Position numbers and translations under genes: made by a program. From Lachnospiraceae bacterium (GTDB taxonomy: Bacteria > Bacillota > Clostridia > Lachnospirales > Lachnospiraceae): 11,695 nucleotides of DNA. The notes beneath the pieces are model-generated. The model was not told the DNA's origin. It did not search any database and saw nothing but the letters and a program-made list of their open reading frames with translations. Each line of letters opens with the position of its first letter. The stretch's first letter is position 1. The stretch is taken from assembly GCA_017964745.1 (NCBI GenBank), contig JAGCRJ010000015.1, positions 1 through 11,695 on the forward strand. The letters run 5' to 3'. This document shows positions 4,676 to 11,695 of the stretch, in pieces.

Positions 4676-7330
4676 TTACGCCAACTGTGATTCAAGAACG
4701 TTCTTAGCTTCCGCTACGGCTTTATCGATACCCGAAGGATCTTTTCCTCCGGCCTGGGCCATATTGGGTCTTCCGCCGCCTCCGCCTCCGCAGATGGGAG
4801 CGAGAGCCTTTATGAGGTTGCCGGCATGTGCTCCTGCCTTGACCGCTCCGTCGGTAGCCATTGCAACAATATTAACCTTGCCGTCACTTTCCGAGAAAAG
4901 AACGACAACACCTTCGCCGAGCTTAGCCTTGGTCTGGTCTCCGAGATCCCTGAGGCCGTTCATATCAACACCCTTTACGGATGTGGCAACCAGTTTGGTT
5001 CCCTTGACATCAACAACCTGATCGGTGACATCTCCGAGGGCATCCTTTGCAGCCTTGCTCTTAAGTGATTCAAGCTCGGAATTAAGAGCCTTGATCTCAT
5101 CATTCATCTGAGCGATACGTCCTGCGAGATTCTCGGGTGAAGTCTTGGCAGCCTTAGCGGCATCTGCAAGAAGCTTATTCTGTTCCTCATAATATGCGAT
5201 CACATTGGATGCGGTTATGGCCTCGATACGTCTTACACCGGCTGCAACACCGCTCTCCGAAAGGATCTTGAATGATGCGATCTGTCCGGTCTTGGAAACG
5301 TGGGTACCGCCGCAGAGCTCTATCGACCATCCGCCGACATTGACAACCCTGACGGTATCTCCGTACTTTTCACCGAAGAGTGCCATCGCACCGGTAGCCT
5401 TTGCTTCCTCGATGCCCATTACGTTGGTCACTACATCGAGATCCTCTGCGATCTTCTCGTTAACGATCTTCTCAACCTCAGCGATCTGCTCGGCAGTCAT
5501 TGCCTGACCATAGCTGAAGTCGAAACGTGTTCTGGATGAATCCTGGTATGAACCCTTCTGATGAGCGCCGTCTCCGAGAACCTCCTGAAGTGCTTTCTGG
5601 AGAAGGTGGGTTGCGGTGTGGTTCTTACAGGTTGCGCCTCTGTTTGCCTTGTCGACAAGAAGAGTTACCTTATCGCCCTTTTGGATGCTGCCCTTCACAA
5701 CCTTACCGATATGTCCGATCCTTCCGCCGGGAAGCTTTACGGCTTCACTTACTTCAAATTCAGCGGTTGCGGTCTTTATTATTCCGGTATCACCCTTCTG
5801 ACCGCCCATCGTTGCATAGAAGGGAGTCACCTTCGTGATCAGGGTTCCTTCAGCGCCTTCCGAAAGTGAATCAAGAAGATCATCCTCGCCTGCGATCGCT
5901 GCGACTGTATCCTCGCCTTCAAGAGTTTCATATCCTATGAACTCACTCTTAAGGCTCTCATCAAGCTTATCGTAAACGGCAGGACTTGTAAGCTTTGCGG
6001 AGAAATTGGCATTCTCCCTTGCCTTAGCCTTCTGCTCTGCCATTGCTGCCTTGAAGCCTTCCTCATCAACCTTAAGACCCGCTTCCTCGGCAAGTTCCAT
6101 GGTAAGCTCTACGGGGAATCCGAATGTATCATAGAGATAGAAAGCGGCCTTACCGTCGATATCGGAAGAACCTGCGCTCTTTGCGGAATCAAGGATCTTC
6201 TTAAACTCTGCCATTCCGTTTTCGAGGGTTGCTTCGAAACGGTTTATTTCTTTCTTCAGTTCACCGAGGATATAATCCTTATTCTTAACAAGGAGGGGAT
6301 ATCCTTCGCTGTAAATATCATCAATATAAATGCTTGCTACGGAAAGGAGCTGATCGGCATTAAGTCCGAGAGACCTTCCGTGACGTACCGCACGGCGGAT
6401 AAGTCTTCTGAGGATGTAGCCGGCGCCGGTATTGTCGGGAAGAAGCTTTGCCTCGTCTCCGATGAGCATAACGCCTGTACGAAGGTGATCGGCTACGATA
6501 CGCATTGAACGGGTATTCTTGTCCTCAGCGTCATACTTGAATCCGCTGAGCTCCTCTATCCTGGCAATAACGGATGCGAAAAGCTCGGTCTTGTAAACAT
6601 CATCTATTCCGTTAAGGAAAGCGAAGTTTCTCTCGAGTCCCCATCCGGTATCAACATTCTTCTGCTTAAGGGGAGTAAGGTGGCCGTCATGATGCTTTTC
6701 GTACTGCATGAATACGTCGTTACCGACCTCGGTATATCTTCCGCAGTGGCATCCGGGCTTACAGTCCGGTCCGCAGGGTGCTTTTGTTTCATCAATAAAG
6801 AACATCTCGGAGTCGGGTCCGCAGGGGCCGTACTCAAGTCCCCACCAGTTGTCTTCGGCGGGAAGGAAGAAAATGTTCTCCTTTTTAAATCCGGATTTTT
6901 CACGGAAAGCGGCACCTTCTTCGTCCCTGGGTGCATTCTCGTCGCCTTCGAAAACGGTGGCTGCGAGATGATCGGCATCAAATCCGAAAACCTGTGTAAG
7001 AAGCTCAAAGCTCCACTGACAGCGCTCTTCCTTGAAATAATCTCCGAGGCTCCAGCTTCCCATCATCTCGAAGAATGTAAGGTGGCTCTTGTCTCCTACG
7101 GAATCGATATCATTGGTACGTACGCAGCCCTGAATGTTGCAGAGCCTGGTTCCCTTGGGATGCTTTTCCCCGAGAAGATAAGGCATAAGAGGCTGCATTC
7201 CGGCGACATTGAACATAACACCGGTAGAACCGTCGGATACGAGAGATACGGCGCCGACATCGACATGTCCCCTTTCCTTATAGAAATCAAGCCATGCATT
7301 TCTTAATTCGTTATAGGTAAACTTCTTCAT
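4676..7330 (-). CDS. alaS: Alanyl-tRNA synthetase
   Basis: AlaRS charges tRNA-Ala and clears mischarged Ser/Gly. From the chosen start the product is 884 residues, full length. The class II catalytic core is N-terminal (TFFEMMGSWSLGDYFKEE about 85-102; GAGYILRRLIRRAVRHGR about 302-319). The editing domain has HTATH (571-575) and CGGTH (673-677), which hold the zinc/editing residues. A coiled-coil-like stretch (about 730-770) and the C-Ala domain with a Gly-rich segment (848-853) complete it. A cysteine-rich insert CGPDCKPGCHCG (186-197) is seen. The motif region reads SVGDKSHLTFFEMMGSWSLG, not the more common ARH-type sequence, so it belongs to a divergent AlaRS subgroup. The ATG at 7328-7330 is preferred over one at 7381 because GGAGA lies seven bases upstream and the family N terminus starts here. 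It follows glyS by 19 bases. Confidence 0.97.
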   Translation of the reverse strand: MKKFTYNELRNAWLDFYKERGHVDVGAVSLVSDGSTGVMFNVAGMQPLMPYLLGEKHPKGTRLCNIQGCVRTNDIDSVGDKSHLTFFEMMGSWSLGDYFKEERCQWSFELLTQVFGFDADHLAATVFEGDENAPRDEEGAAFREKSGFKKENIFFLPAEDNWWGLEYGPCGPDSEMFFIDETKAPCGPDCKPGCHCGRYTEVGNDVFMQYEKHHDGHLTPLKQKNVDTGWGLERNFAFLNGIDDVYKTELFASVIARIEELSGFKYDAEDKNTRSMRIVADHLRTGVMLIGDEAKLLPDNTGAGYILRRLIRRAVRHGRSLGLNADQLLSVASIYIDDIYSEGYPLLVKNKDYILGELKKEINRFEATLENGMAEFKKILDSAKSAGSSDIDGKAAFYLYDTFGFPVELTMELAEEAGLKVDEEGFKAAMAEQKAKARENANFSAKLTSPAVYDKLDESLKSEFIGYETLEGEDTVAAIAGEDDLLDSLSEGAEGTLITKVTPFYATMGGQKGDTGIIKTATAEFEVSEAVKLPGGRIGHIGKVVKGSIQKGDKVTLLVDKANRGATCKNHTATHLLQKALQEVLGDGAHQKGSYQDSSRTRFDFSYGQAMTAEQIAEVEKIVNEKIAEDLDVVTNVMGIEEAKATGAMALFGEKYGDTVRVVNVGGWSIELCGGTHVSKTGQIASFKILSESGVAAGVRRIEAITASNVIAYYEEQNKLLADAAKAAKTSPENLAGRIAQMNDEIKALNSELESLKSKAAKDALGDVTDQVVDVKGTKLVATSVKGVDMNGLRDLGDQTKAKLGEGVVVLFSESDGKVNIVAMATDGAVKAGAHAGNLIKALAPICGGGGGGRPNMAQAGGKDPSGIDKAVAEAKNVLESQLA

Positions 7331-7337
7331 CTTAAAA

Positions 7338-7342
7338 TCTCC
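7338..7342 (-). promoter_or_regulatory. Ribosome binding site that sets the alaS start
   Basis: GGAGA on the minus strand lies seven bases before the ATG at 7328-7330. The upstream ATG at 7379-7381 would overlap glyS by 32 bases and add 17 residues not typical of AlaRS. Confidence 0.75.
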
Positions 7343-7349
7343 GTGTTCT

Positions 7350-8750
7350 TCAGAACGTGAACTTATCTGCGAAATATGCATCGAGATCAGCTATGGCAAC
7401 TCTCTCCTGCTCCATGGAATCACGGAATCTTACGGTTACCTTGTTATCGGTCTCGGAATCGAAATCGTAGGTTATGCAGAAAGGAGTACCGATCTCATCC
7501 TGACGGCGGTATCTCTTTCCGATATTTCCCCTGTCATCGAATTCACAGTTATACTTCTTGGAAAGCTGTGCATAGATCTTCTCGGCGCCCTCGTTAAGCT
7601 TCTTGGAAAGAGGAAGGATACCGATCTTGACGGGAGCAAGTGCGGGATGGAAACGAAGCACCGTTCTGATGTCGGGTGCCTCTTCGGTTCCGAGGTTTTC
7701 TTCATCATATGCTTCGCAAAGGAATGCGAGAACAACGCGGTCCGCACCGAGTGAAGGCTCAACTACATAGGGAATGTACTTCTCGTTAAGCTCATCATCA
7801 AAGTATTCCATGGGCTCGCCGGAAGTCTCCTGATGTCTTGTAAGGTCATAATCGGTTCTGGATGCAATGCCCCAGAGCTCACCCCAGTCAGTGAACGGGA
7901 ATGCGTATTCGATATCGGTTGTATGATCGCTGTAGAAAGAAAGCTCCTCGGGATCATGATCGCGGAGACGTAAGTTTTCCTTTTTGATGCCAAGGGAAAG
8001 GAGCCATTCATAGCAGGTCTTTCTCCAATACTCGAACCACTCGGTCTGGGTTCCGGGCTTACAGAAGAACTCAAGCTCCATCTGCTCAAACTCTCTGGTT
8101 CTGAAGGTAAAGTTTCCGGGTGTGATCTCATTACGGAAGGATTTACCGATCTGGCAGATTCCGAAAGGAACCTTCTTACGTGATGAACGCTGAACATTCT
8201 TGAAGTTGACAAATATTCCCTGTGCGGTCTCGGGACGAAGATATACAACGCTCTTGGCATCCTCGGTAACGCCCTGGAATGTCTTGAACATAAGATTGAA
8301 TTCTCTTATATCGGTGAAATTATGCTTTCCGCATGTCGGACAGGGAACAGAATTATCCCTGATGAAATCCATCATCTTCTCATGGCTCCATCCGTCTACG
8401 GATGACTCAAGGGTAATGCCGTTTTCCTGGGCAAAATCTTCTATGATCTTATCGGCACGGAATCTCTCGTGGCACTCCTTGCAATCCATAAGGGGATCGG
8501 AAAAGCTTCCGAGATGTCCGGATGCGATCCATGTCTGTGGATTCATGAGTATTGCACAGTCAACACCGACATTATAGGGGTTCTCCTGAACAAACTTCTG
8601 CCACCATGCCCTCTTTACATTATTCTTGAGTTCAACACCAAGATTTCCGTAATCCCAGGTATTTGCAAGTCCGCCGTAAATTTCGGATCCGGGATATATA
8701 AATCCTCTTCCTTTCGCAAGAGTAACGATCTTGTCCATTGTCTTTTCCAT
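7350..8750 (-). CDS. glyS: Glycyl-tRNA synthetase, single-chain (homodimeric) type
   Basis: This class II enzyme attaches glycine to tRNA-Gly. At 466 residues it matches the one-chain alpha2 type of many Firmicutes, actinobacteria, archaea and eukaryotes, not the alpha2-beta2 GlyQ/GlyS type. Seen are GRGFIYPGSEIYGGLANTWD (residues 14-33), a paired CxxC (C90/C93 and C137/C140) likely binding zinc, RPETAQGIF (172-180), the motif-2 region FRNEITPGNFTFRTREFEQM (205-224), motif 3 EPSLGADRVVLAF (331-343), and a C-terminal anticodon-binding domain from about 370. The ATG (8748-8750) has AAAGGAAG upstream. A promoter is found at 8793-8821 and alaS follows after 19 bases, giving a two-synthetase unit. 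Some databases use glyS or glyQS for this form. Confidence 0.97.
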   Translation of the reverse strand: MEKTMDKIVTLAKGRGFIYPGSEIYGGLANTWDYGNLGVELKNNVKRAWWQKFVQENPYNVGVDCAILMNPQTWIASGHLGSFSDPLMDCKECHERFRADKIIEDFAQENGITLESSVDGWSHEKMMDFIRDNSVPCPTCGKHNFTDIREFNLMFKTFQGVTEDAKSVVYLRPETAQGIFVNFKNVQRSSRKKVPFGICQIGKSFRNEITPGNFTFRTREFEQMELEFFCKPGTQTEWFEYWRKTCYEWLLSLGIKKENLRLRDHDPEELSFYSDHTTDIEYAFPFTDWGELWGIASRTDYDLTRHQETSGEPMEYFDDELNEKYIPYVVEPSLGADRVVLAFLCEAYDEENLGTEEAPDIRTVLRFHPALAPVKIGILPLSKKLNEGAEKIYAQLSKKYNCEFDDRGNIGKRYRRQDEIGTPFCITYDFDSETDNKVTVRFRDSMEQERVAIADLDAYFADKFTF

Positions 8751-8792
8751 AATTTTCTTCCTTTCAGGGAAAAATATTCACATACAGAGCAG

Positions 8793-8821
8793 ATTTTATC
8801 ACAGCGGGGCAGGGTCTTCAA
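8793..8821 (-). promoter_or_regulatory. Sigma-A promoter of glyS-alaS
   Basis: On the minus strand TTGAAG (8816-8821) is followed after 17 bases by TAAAAT (8793-8798). The predicted leader is only about 35 bases. It lies directly downstream of the lipoprotein terminator. No T-box stem-loops or antiterminator can fit between it and glyS. Confidence 0.65.
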
Positions 8822-8856
8822 GGCATAAAATGTGTTGCAGACCGCTTTCCGGACAC

Positions 8857-8890
8857 AAAAAAAGGGTACGGCTTTTCAGCCATACCCTTT
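8857..8890 (-). terminator. Intrinsic terminator after the lipoprotein gene
   Basis: A 12-base-pair stem (8861-8872 with 8879-8890, one G-T pair) has a six-base loop and is followed on the minus strand by T residues (seven A on the plus strand, 8857-8863). The stem starts 16 bases after the stop codon. It separates the era-recO-lipoprotein unit from glyS-alaS. Confidence 0.93.
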
Positions 8891-8906
8891 CAACGTTCAA
8901 ATGCTA

Positions 8907-9860
8907 TCAGCGATCGGGATAAAATACCATATCAAGCCCGTTTGCAAACAAGGGATCATTGGGAAGATCATATGAGTAAAGCGAAAGCGTAAACGATCCG
9001 TCATACTCATCGATCGTTACCGAATGAATTTCATAATCCGTCTTGAGGGTAAGAACATTTGCGTCAAGGTTCCATGTCATTTTAAACATGTTCTCGGAAT
9101 CGGACAGTTCATCGGTAATCTCCTCACTGAGTTCACTGATAAGTCCGTCCTTCATATCAACGACCTGATCATACATTGAATCGTCATAATAATCGAAGCC
9201 TTCGGCAGTCATCAGGATTTCGACGAACCGGCGGAAATTGTCATCATCCGAAAGTGCATCGGTAAAATCTCTGCCGAATCCCGCAGCATCAAAGTAAAGA
9301 ACGGCATCACCGGAGGTGTCGGTGGTGTTGGTGAAATCCATATAGAAATTAATGTTTAACTGAAGATCTCCGAAAAACTCCGCAAGTTCCTCGTAGCCGG
9401 GTTCGCAGTCAAGCATACTGAACCAGGTAACCTCATCCATCACGAAATGATAAACATATGTGGGAGTCTCGGGGAAAAGTACAGCGGGAGTGACAACAAC
9501 GGGTAATTCGGGCTCGGTAACCTTAACGGTAATACTTACATCCTCAGCACCCTTTGCACTGACGATGACTTTAGTCTTTCCCTCGGAAATACCGGTAATG
9601 GTAATGATCTCATCATCGATATCACACTCTGCGATATCTTCATCTTCAACCTTAACCTTGACCTTGGAAAGATCGTCATAATTCTCTATCTCAACTTCAA
9701 CCTCTTCTCCCGCTTCGATCGAAACTTTTTTATCGGAAAGTTCGATGGAGATCTCATCTTTCTCTTCGGGCTCATCCGGTTCAACCGCAGGTGCGGGCCC
9801 ACCGCATGCCGCAAGCATCAGCGACAGGCACAGGGCAAAAAGTCCAAATTTCTTTTTCAT
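8907..9860 (-). CDS. Acidic lipoprotein with bacterial Ig-like domain, function unknown
   Basis: This is a 317-residue exported protein. The signal peptide (MKKKFGLFAL.., residues 1-18) ends in the lipobox LAAC (16-19), so Cys19 should be lipid-anchored on the outer face of the membrane. A short Pro/Glu linker follows. Residues about 37-114 look like a BIG2-type Ig-like domain: ISIEL..VSIEAGEEVEVEI at the start, then ITGISEGKTKVIV (88-100) and VTEPE. From about 130 to 317 there is a domain I do not recognise, very rich in Asp/Glu and aromatic residues, with alternating strand-like segments. The ATG has AGGAGGT about four bases upstream. It begins 22 bases after recO and ends at a strong terminator, so it rides at the end of the era-recO transcript with no obvious functional link to it. 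Co-location does not identify a ligand. Confidence 0.88.
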   Translation of the reverse strand: MKKKFGLFALCLSLMLAACGGPAPAVEPDEPEEKDEISIELSDKKVSIEAGEEVEVEIENYDDLSKVKVKVEDEDIAECDIDDEIITITGISEGKTKVIVSAKGAEDVSITVKVTEPELPVVVTPAVLFPETPTYVYHFVMDEVTWFSMLDCEPGYEELAEFFGDLQLNINFYMDFTNTTDTSGDAVLYFDAAGFGRDFTDALSDDDNFRRFVEILMTAEGFDYYDDSMYDQVVDMKDGLISELSEEITDELSDSENMFKMTWNLDANVLTLKTDYEIHSVTIDEYDGSFTLSLYSYDLPNDPLFANGLDMVFYPDR

Positions 9861-9882
9861 AATTACCTCCTATTACAGTATC

Positions 9883-10530
9883 TCAGAGTGCGGCAAGCAC
9901 TTCCAGTGACTTAAAACGACGGTCCATGAATCTCTTTTCATATTCCGTGGTCAGTTTAAAGAGTTCTTCCTCTGCGGGCTCTGTCAGTTTGAATGTGTAC
10001 AGATGACGAAGATCCGCATTTTCGATACGGTCAATGGCTGCGATGACCGCTTCGTTAAAGTTTCTTCCCTGAGGCAGACCGGGAAATTCTCCGTTAAGTA
10101 CGATTGCTCTCAGGACAAAAATGCATCTTACTAGTCTGTATGAAAAATTGGGATTGTGAAGAGCAAGGAGCGATGCATACAAAAGCCCCAGCATGGCGGT
10201 AGAATCATCGCCTTCGACACAGTAGTAATCGGCTATCTCGTCAAAATATGAAGCATATGCCGCAAGCTCTATATCTGTCCTGAACTCTTCAAAATAATTC
10301 GAAATATCCGCGTCGTTCAGATAATAAGCACTTGTTCCGTGGCTCAGCTTAAACTCACCGAACGCAAAGGTTTCGGAAGACGCTGCGAAACGGGAGGAAG
10401 GTTTTCTGGCGCCCCTTACGAATACGTTGAGCTTTCCTTCCGTACCCGCAAGCAGTGTTATAAGTCTGTCGTTTTCACCGGCGGGTCTGGATCTTAAGAC
10501 CATTCCGGTACAGGTAAAGAAATCTTTCAT
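9883..10530 (-). CDS. recO: DNA repair protein RecO, short form without zinc finger
   Basis: RecO works with RecR to load RecA onto SSB-coated single strands in gap repair. The N-terminal OB fold is clear: TGMVLRSRPAGENDRLITLL (8-27) and GKLNVFVRGARKPSSRFAAS (32-51). The helical C-terminal part ends with LYTFKL..RFKSLEVLAAL, as in Firmicutes RecO. The protein is 215 residues, while Firmicutes RecO usually has about 240-250. The four-cysteine zinc finger normally found after the segment here reading NGEFPGLP (146-153) is absent: only C7, C104 and C136 exist. The ATG overlaps the era stop (ATGA), and no strong ribosome site is seen, so translation is probably coupled to era. The lipoprotein gene follows after 22 bases. 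Confidence 0.93.
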   Translation of the reverse strand: MKDFFTCTGMVLRSRPAGENDRLITLLAGTEGKLNVFVRGARKPSSRFAASSETFAFGEFKLSHGTSAYYLNDADISNYFEEFRTDIELAAYASYFDEIADYYCVEGDDSTAMLGLLYASLLALHNPNFSYRLVRCIFVLRAIVLNGEFPGLPQGRNFNEAVIAAIDRIENADLRHLYTFKLTEPAEEELFKLTTEYEKRFMDRRFKSLEVLAAL

Positions 10531-11423
10531 AACTGCGACTTGTCAAATCCGAAATTCTTTAAAAGTATATCCGAGTCTCTCCAGTCCTTCTTAACCTTGA
10601 CCCAGAGCTTCAGGAAAACCTTGCTCTCACAGAGCTCTTCTATCTCGGGGCGTGCCTTGGAACCGATCTCCTTTAACTTGCTTCCGCCCTTTCCGATGAT
10701 CATTCCTTTATGGGAATCCCTCTCGCAATAGATCGTGGCATCGATATTGTACATTCCGTTATCGTATTTCATTTGATCTATGGCAACGGCAAGTCCGTGA
10801 GGAACCTCCTCTCCGAGGCACATAAGAGCCTTTTCCCTGATGATCTCCGCAGCTATCTGTTTGACGGGCTGGTCGGTTATCGTGTCCTCATCGTAGAAGG
10901 GCTCGCCTTCGGGAAGATACTTAAATACGGTATCCACAAGGTCGTCGACATTCTTTCCTTTTAAAGCAGATATCGGAACCACCTCGTCAAAATCCATATG
11001 CGTGCTGTACGAAGCAATGAATTCCAGAAGCCTGTCCTTTGATATGGTATCCGTCTTGTTGATGACAAGTATGATGGGGCATTCCAGAGTGTTCAGTTTG
11101 GTACAGATCAGTTCTTCCGTATCCGTAAAGATATCGGAAGGCTCCACCATCCAGAGGATCACATCGGCATCGGCAAAGGTGCTCCATGCGCTCGACATCA
11201 TATAGTCACCGAGCTTTGACCTGGATTTATGGATCCCGGGTGTGTCCAAAAATACGATCTGACCTCTTTCATCCGTAAATACCGCCCTTGCTTTCTTGCG
11301 GGTGGTCTGTGGCTTGGGAGAGGTGATCGCGATCTTCTGACCGACTATTGAATTTACCAATGTGGATTTGCCCACGTTTGCTTTGCCGATAACACCGACA
11401 AAACCGGATTTCTTTTCAGACAC
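10527..11423 (-). CDS. era: GTPase Era
   Basis: Era is an essential GTPase that binds the 3' end of 16S rRNA during 30S assembly. From the GTG start it has 298 residues, the normal size. The G-domain motifs are GKANVGKS (13-20, G1), DTPGIHK (60-66, G3), NKTD (122-125, G4) and SAL (152-154, G5). The C-terminal KH domain has GMIIGKGGSKLKEIG (240-254) and WVKVKKDWR (274-282). The GTG at 11421-11423 is preferred because AAGGA lies seven bases upstream and the protein then starts just before KSGFVGVIG, as in relatives. The ATG at 11472-11474 would add 17 residues encoded across a palindromic repeat and lacks a ribosome site. recO overlaps the stop by ATGA. Confidence 0.96.
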   Translation of the reverse strand: MSEKKSGFVGVIGKANVGKSTLVNSIVGQKIAITSPKPQTTRKKARAVFTDERGQIVFLDTPGIHKSRSKLGDYMMSSAWSTFADADVILWMVEPSDIFTDTEELICTKLNTLECPIILVINKTDTISKDRLLEFIASYSTHMDFDEVVPISALKGKNVDDLVDTVFKYLPEGEPFYDEDTITDQPVKQIAAEIIREKALMCLGEEVPHGLAVAIDQMKYDNGMYNIDATIYCERDSHKGMIIGKGGSKLKEIGSKARPEIEELCESKVFLKLWVKVKKDWRDSDILLKNFGFDKSQL

Positions 11424-11430
11424 TTTATAT

Positions 11431-11435
11431 TCCTT
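11431..11435 (-). promoter_or_regulatory. Ribosome binding site that sets the era GTG start
   Basis: AAGGA on the minus strand lies seven bases before the GTG at 11421-11423. It directly follows the palindromic repeat. The alternative ATG at 11474 has only A/T-rich sequence upstream. Confidence 0.7.
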
Positions 11436-11437
11436 TT

Positions 11438-11470
11438 GGGTGAACGCAGGAACCGTCCCCGCGTTCACCC
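11438..11470 (-). repeat. REP-like palindromic element in front of era
   Basis: The perfect ten-base arms GGGTGAACGC (minus strand 11470-11461) and GCGTTCACCC (11447-11438) enclose a 13-base loop reading GGGGACGGTTCCT. The element has no T tract on the minus strand, so it is not a normal terminator. Variable stems around a GGGGACGGTTC core resemble, from memory, short palindromic repeats scattered in Firmicutes genomes and sometimes linked to REP-associated tyrosine transposases. It fills the gap between the upstream gene stop and the era ribosome site, and may affect mRNA processing there. A degenerate partial copy is at 761-786. Confidence 0.6.
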
Positions 11471-11477
11471 GCATAAA

Positions 11478-11695
11478 TTATTTATTCTCTTTATTTTCGG
11501 CAGGCGCATCGGTCTTGGGAGCGGTCTGACCGGTAACAGGCTCTGCGTTTGTAAGAGTATTCATCGTATTCTGATATGCTTCGTACTGAGCCTTCTGCTT
11601 CTTTGCACGCTTTGCAGCCTTCCTGGCTGCTCTCTTGTCGGATGCAAGGTAAAGGATCCATCTTACTATTGCAAAGATGATGATTGCGAAGATTG
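11478..11695 (-). CDS. C-terminal end of an unrecognised membrane protein (partial)
   Basis: Only the last 71 residues are in the window. They begin in a hydrophobic helix (IFAIIIFAIVRWILYLA). A very basic stretch follows (SDKRAARKAAKRAKKQK), probably on the cytoplasmic side, then a polar tail rich in Asn, Thr, Pro and Glu that ends ENKENK before TAA (11478-11480). I cannot name the family. Genes such as a diacylglycerol/undecaprenol kinase often sit upstream of era in Clostridia, but the tail seen here does not let me claim that. The gap to the era GTG is 54 bases and is mostly taken by the palindromic repeat. Confidence 0.75.
   Translation of the reverse strand, partial: IFAIIIFAIVRWILYLASDKRAARKAAKRAKKQKAQYEAYQNTMNTLTNAEPVTGQTAPKTDAPAENKENK

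Noticed and set aside
6680..7306. Plus-strand open frame of 208 codons opposite alaS
   Set aside because: It is antisense to a conserved part of alaS, and the product resembles no family. Codon structure of alaS explains it.
7331..7381. Upstream ATG for alaS overlapping glyS
   Set aside because: It would overlap glyS by 32 bases with atypical residues. The ATG at 7330 has a good ribosome site and the expected start of the catalytic core.
7763..8260. Minus-strand open frame of 165 codons inside glyS
   Set aside because: It is out of frame within glyS, Ser/Arg/Pro-rich as frame shadows often are, and has no ribosome site.
11424..11474. ATG-started N-terminal extension of era (17 extra residues)
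   Set aside because: There is no ribosome site before the ATG. The extension is encoded across the palindromic repeat, and the GTG at 11421-11423 has AAGGA at ideal spacing and gives the family N terminus.

Overview
All eleven genes recognised in this window lie on the minus strand, so transcription runs from high to low coordinates. The gene content suggests the class Clostridia (Firmicutes), most likely Lachnospiraceae or a neighbouring family. The evidence is a single-chain class II GlyRS, scpA-scpB, rpsU, era-recO, a decarboxylase-type carboxyl transferase, strong AGGAGG-like ribosome sites, and moderate G+C (by eye in the 40s). The species cannot be named from the sequence alone.

Layout in the direction of transcription. 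(1) 11695-8907: the end of an unrecognised membrane protein, a palindromic repeat, era (GTG start), reco overlapping era by ATGA, and an acidic lipoprotein with an Ig-like domain, closed by a strong intrinsic terminator at 8857-8890. (2) 8821-3479: a sigma-A-like promoter, then glyS, alaS and an unrecognised four-helix membrane protein with a cysteine cluster and a Q/N-rich tail, in tight succession. No T-box leader fits between promoter and glyS. (3) 3471-3145: rpsU with its own promoter, a hairpin near the predicted mRNA 5' end and a terminator. (4) 3130-787: a TTG-started membrane-anchored metallophosphoesterase immediately after the rpsU terminator, then scpA and scpB (condensin partners of SMC), closed by a perfect palindromic terminator. 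(5) 717-1: a promoter and the start of a carboxyl transferase gene whose frame is broken by an in-frame TAG, with family-like sequence continuing to the window edge.

Most of the window is housekeeping: translation (glyS, alaS, rpsU), ribosome assembly (era), recombinational repair (recO) and chromosome segregation (scpA/scpB). No complete new defence or mobile system is visible. The points worth a second look are the in-frame TAG in the carboxyl transferase, a REP-like palindrome before era with a degenerate partial copy after scpB, a RecO lacking its zinc finger, a metallophosphoesterase with GIHE in place of GNH(E/D), an scpA start with no Shine-Dalgarno sequence just after a perfect TATAAT, and the unrecognised protein downstream of alaS.
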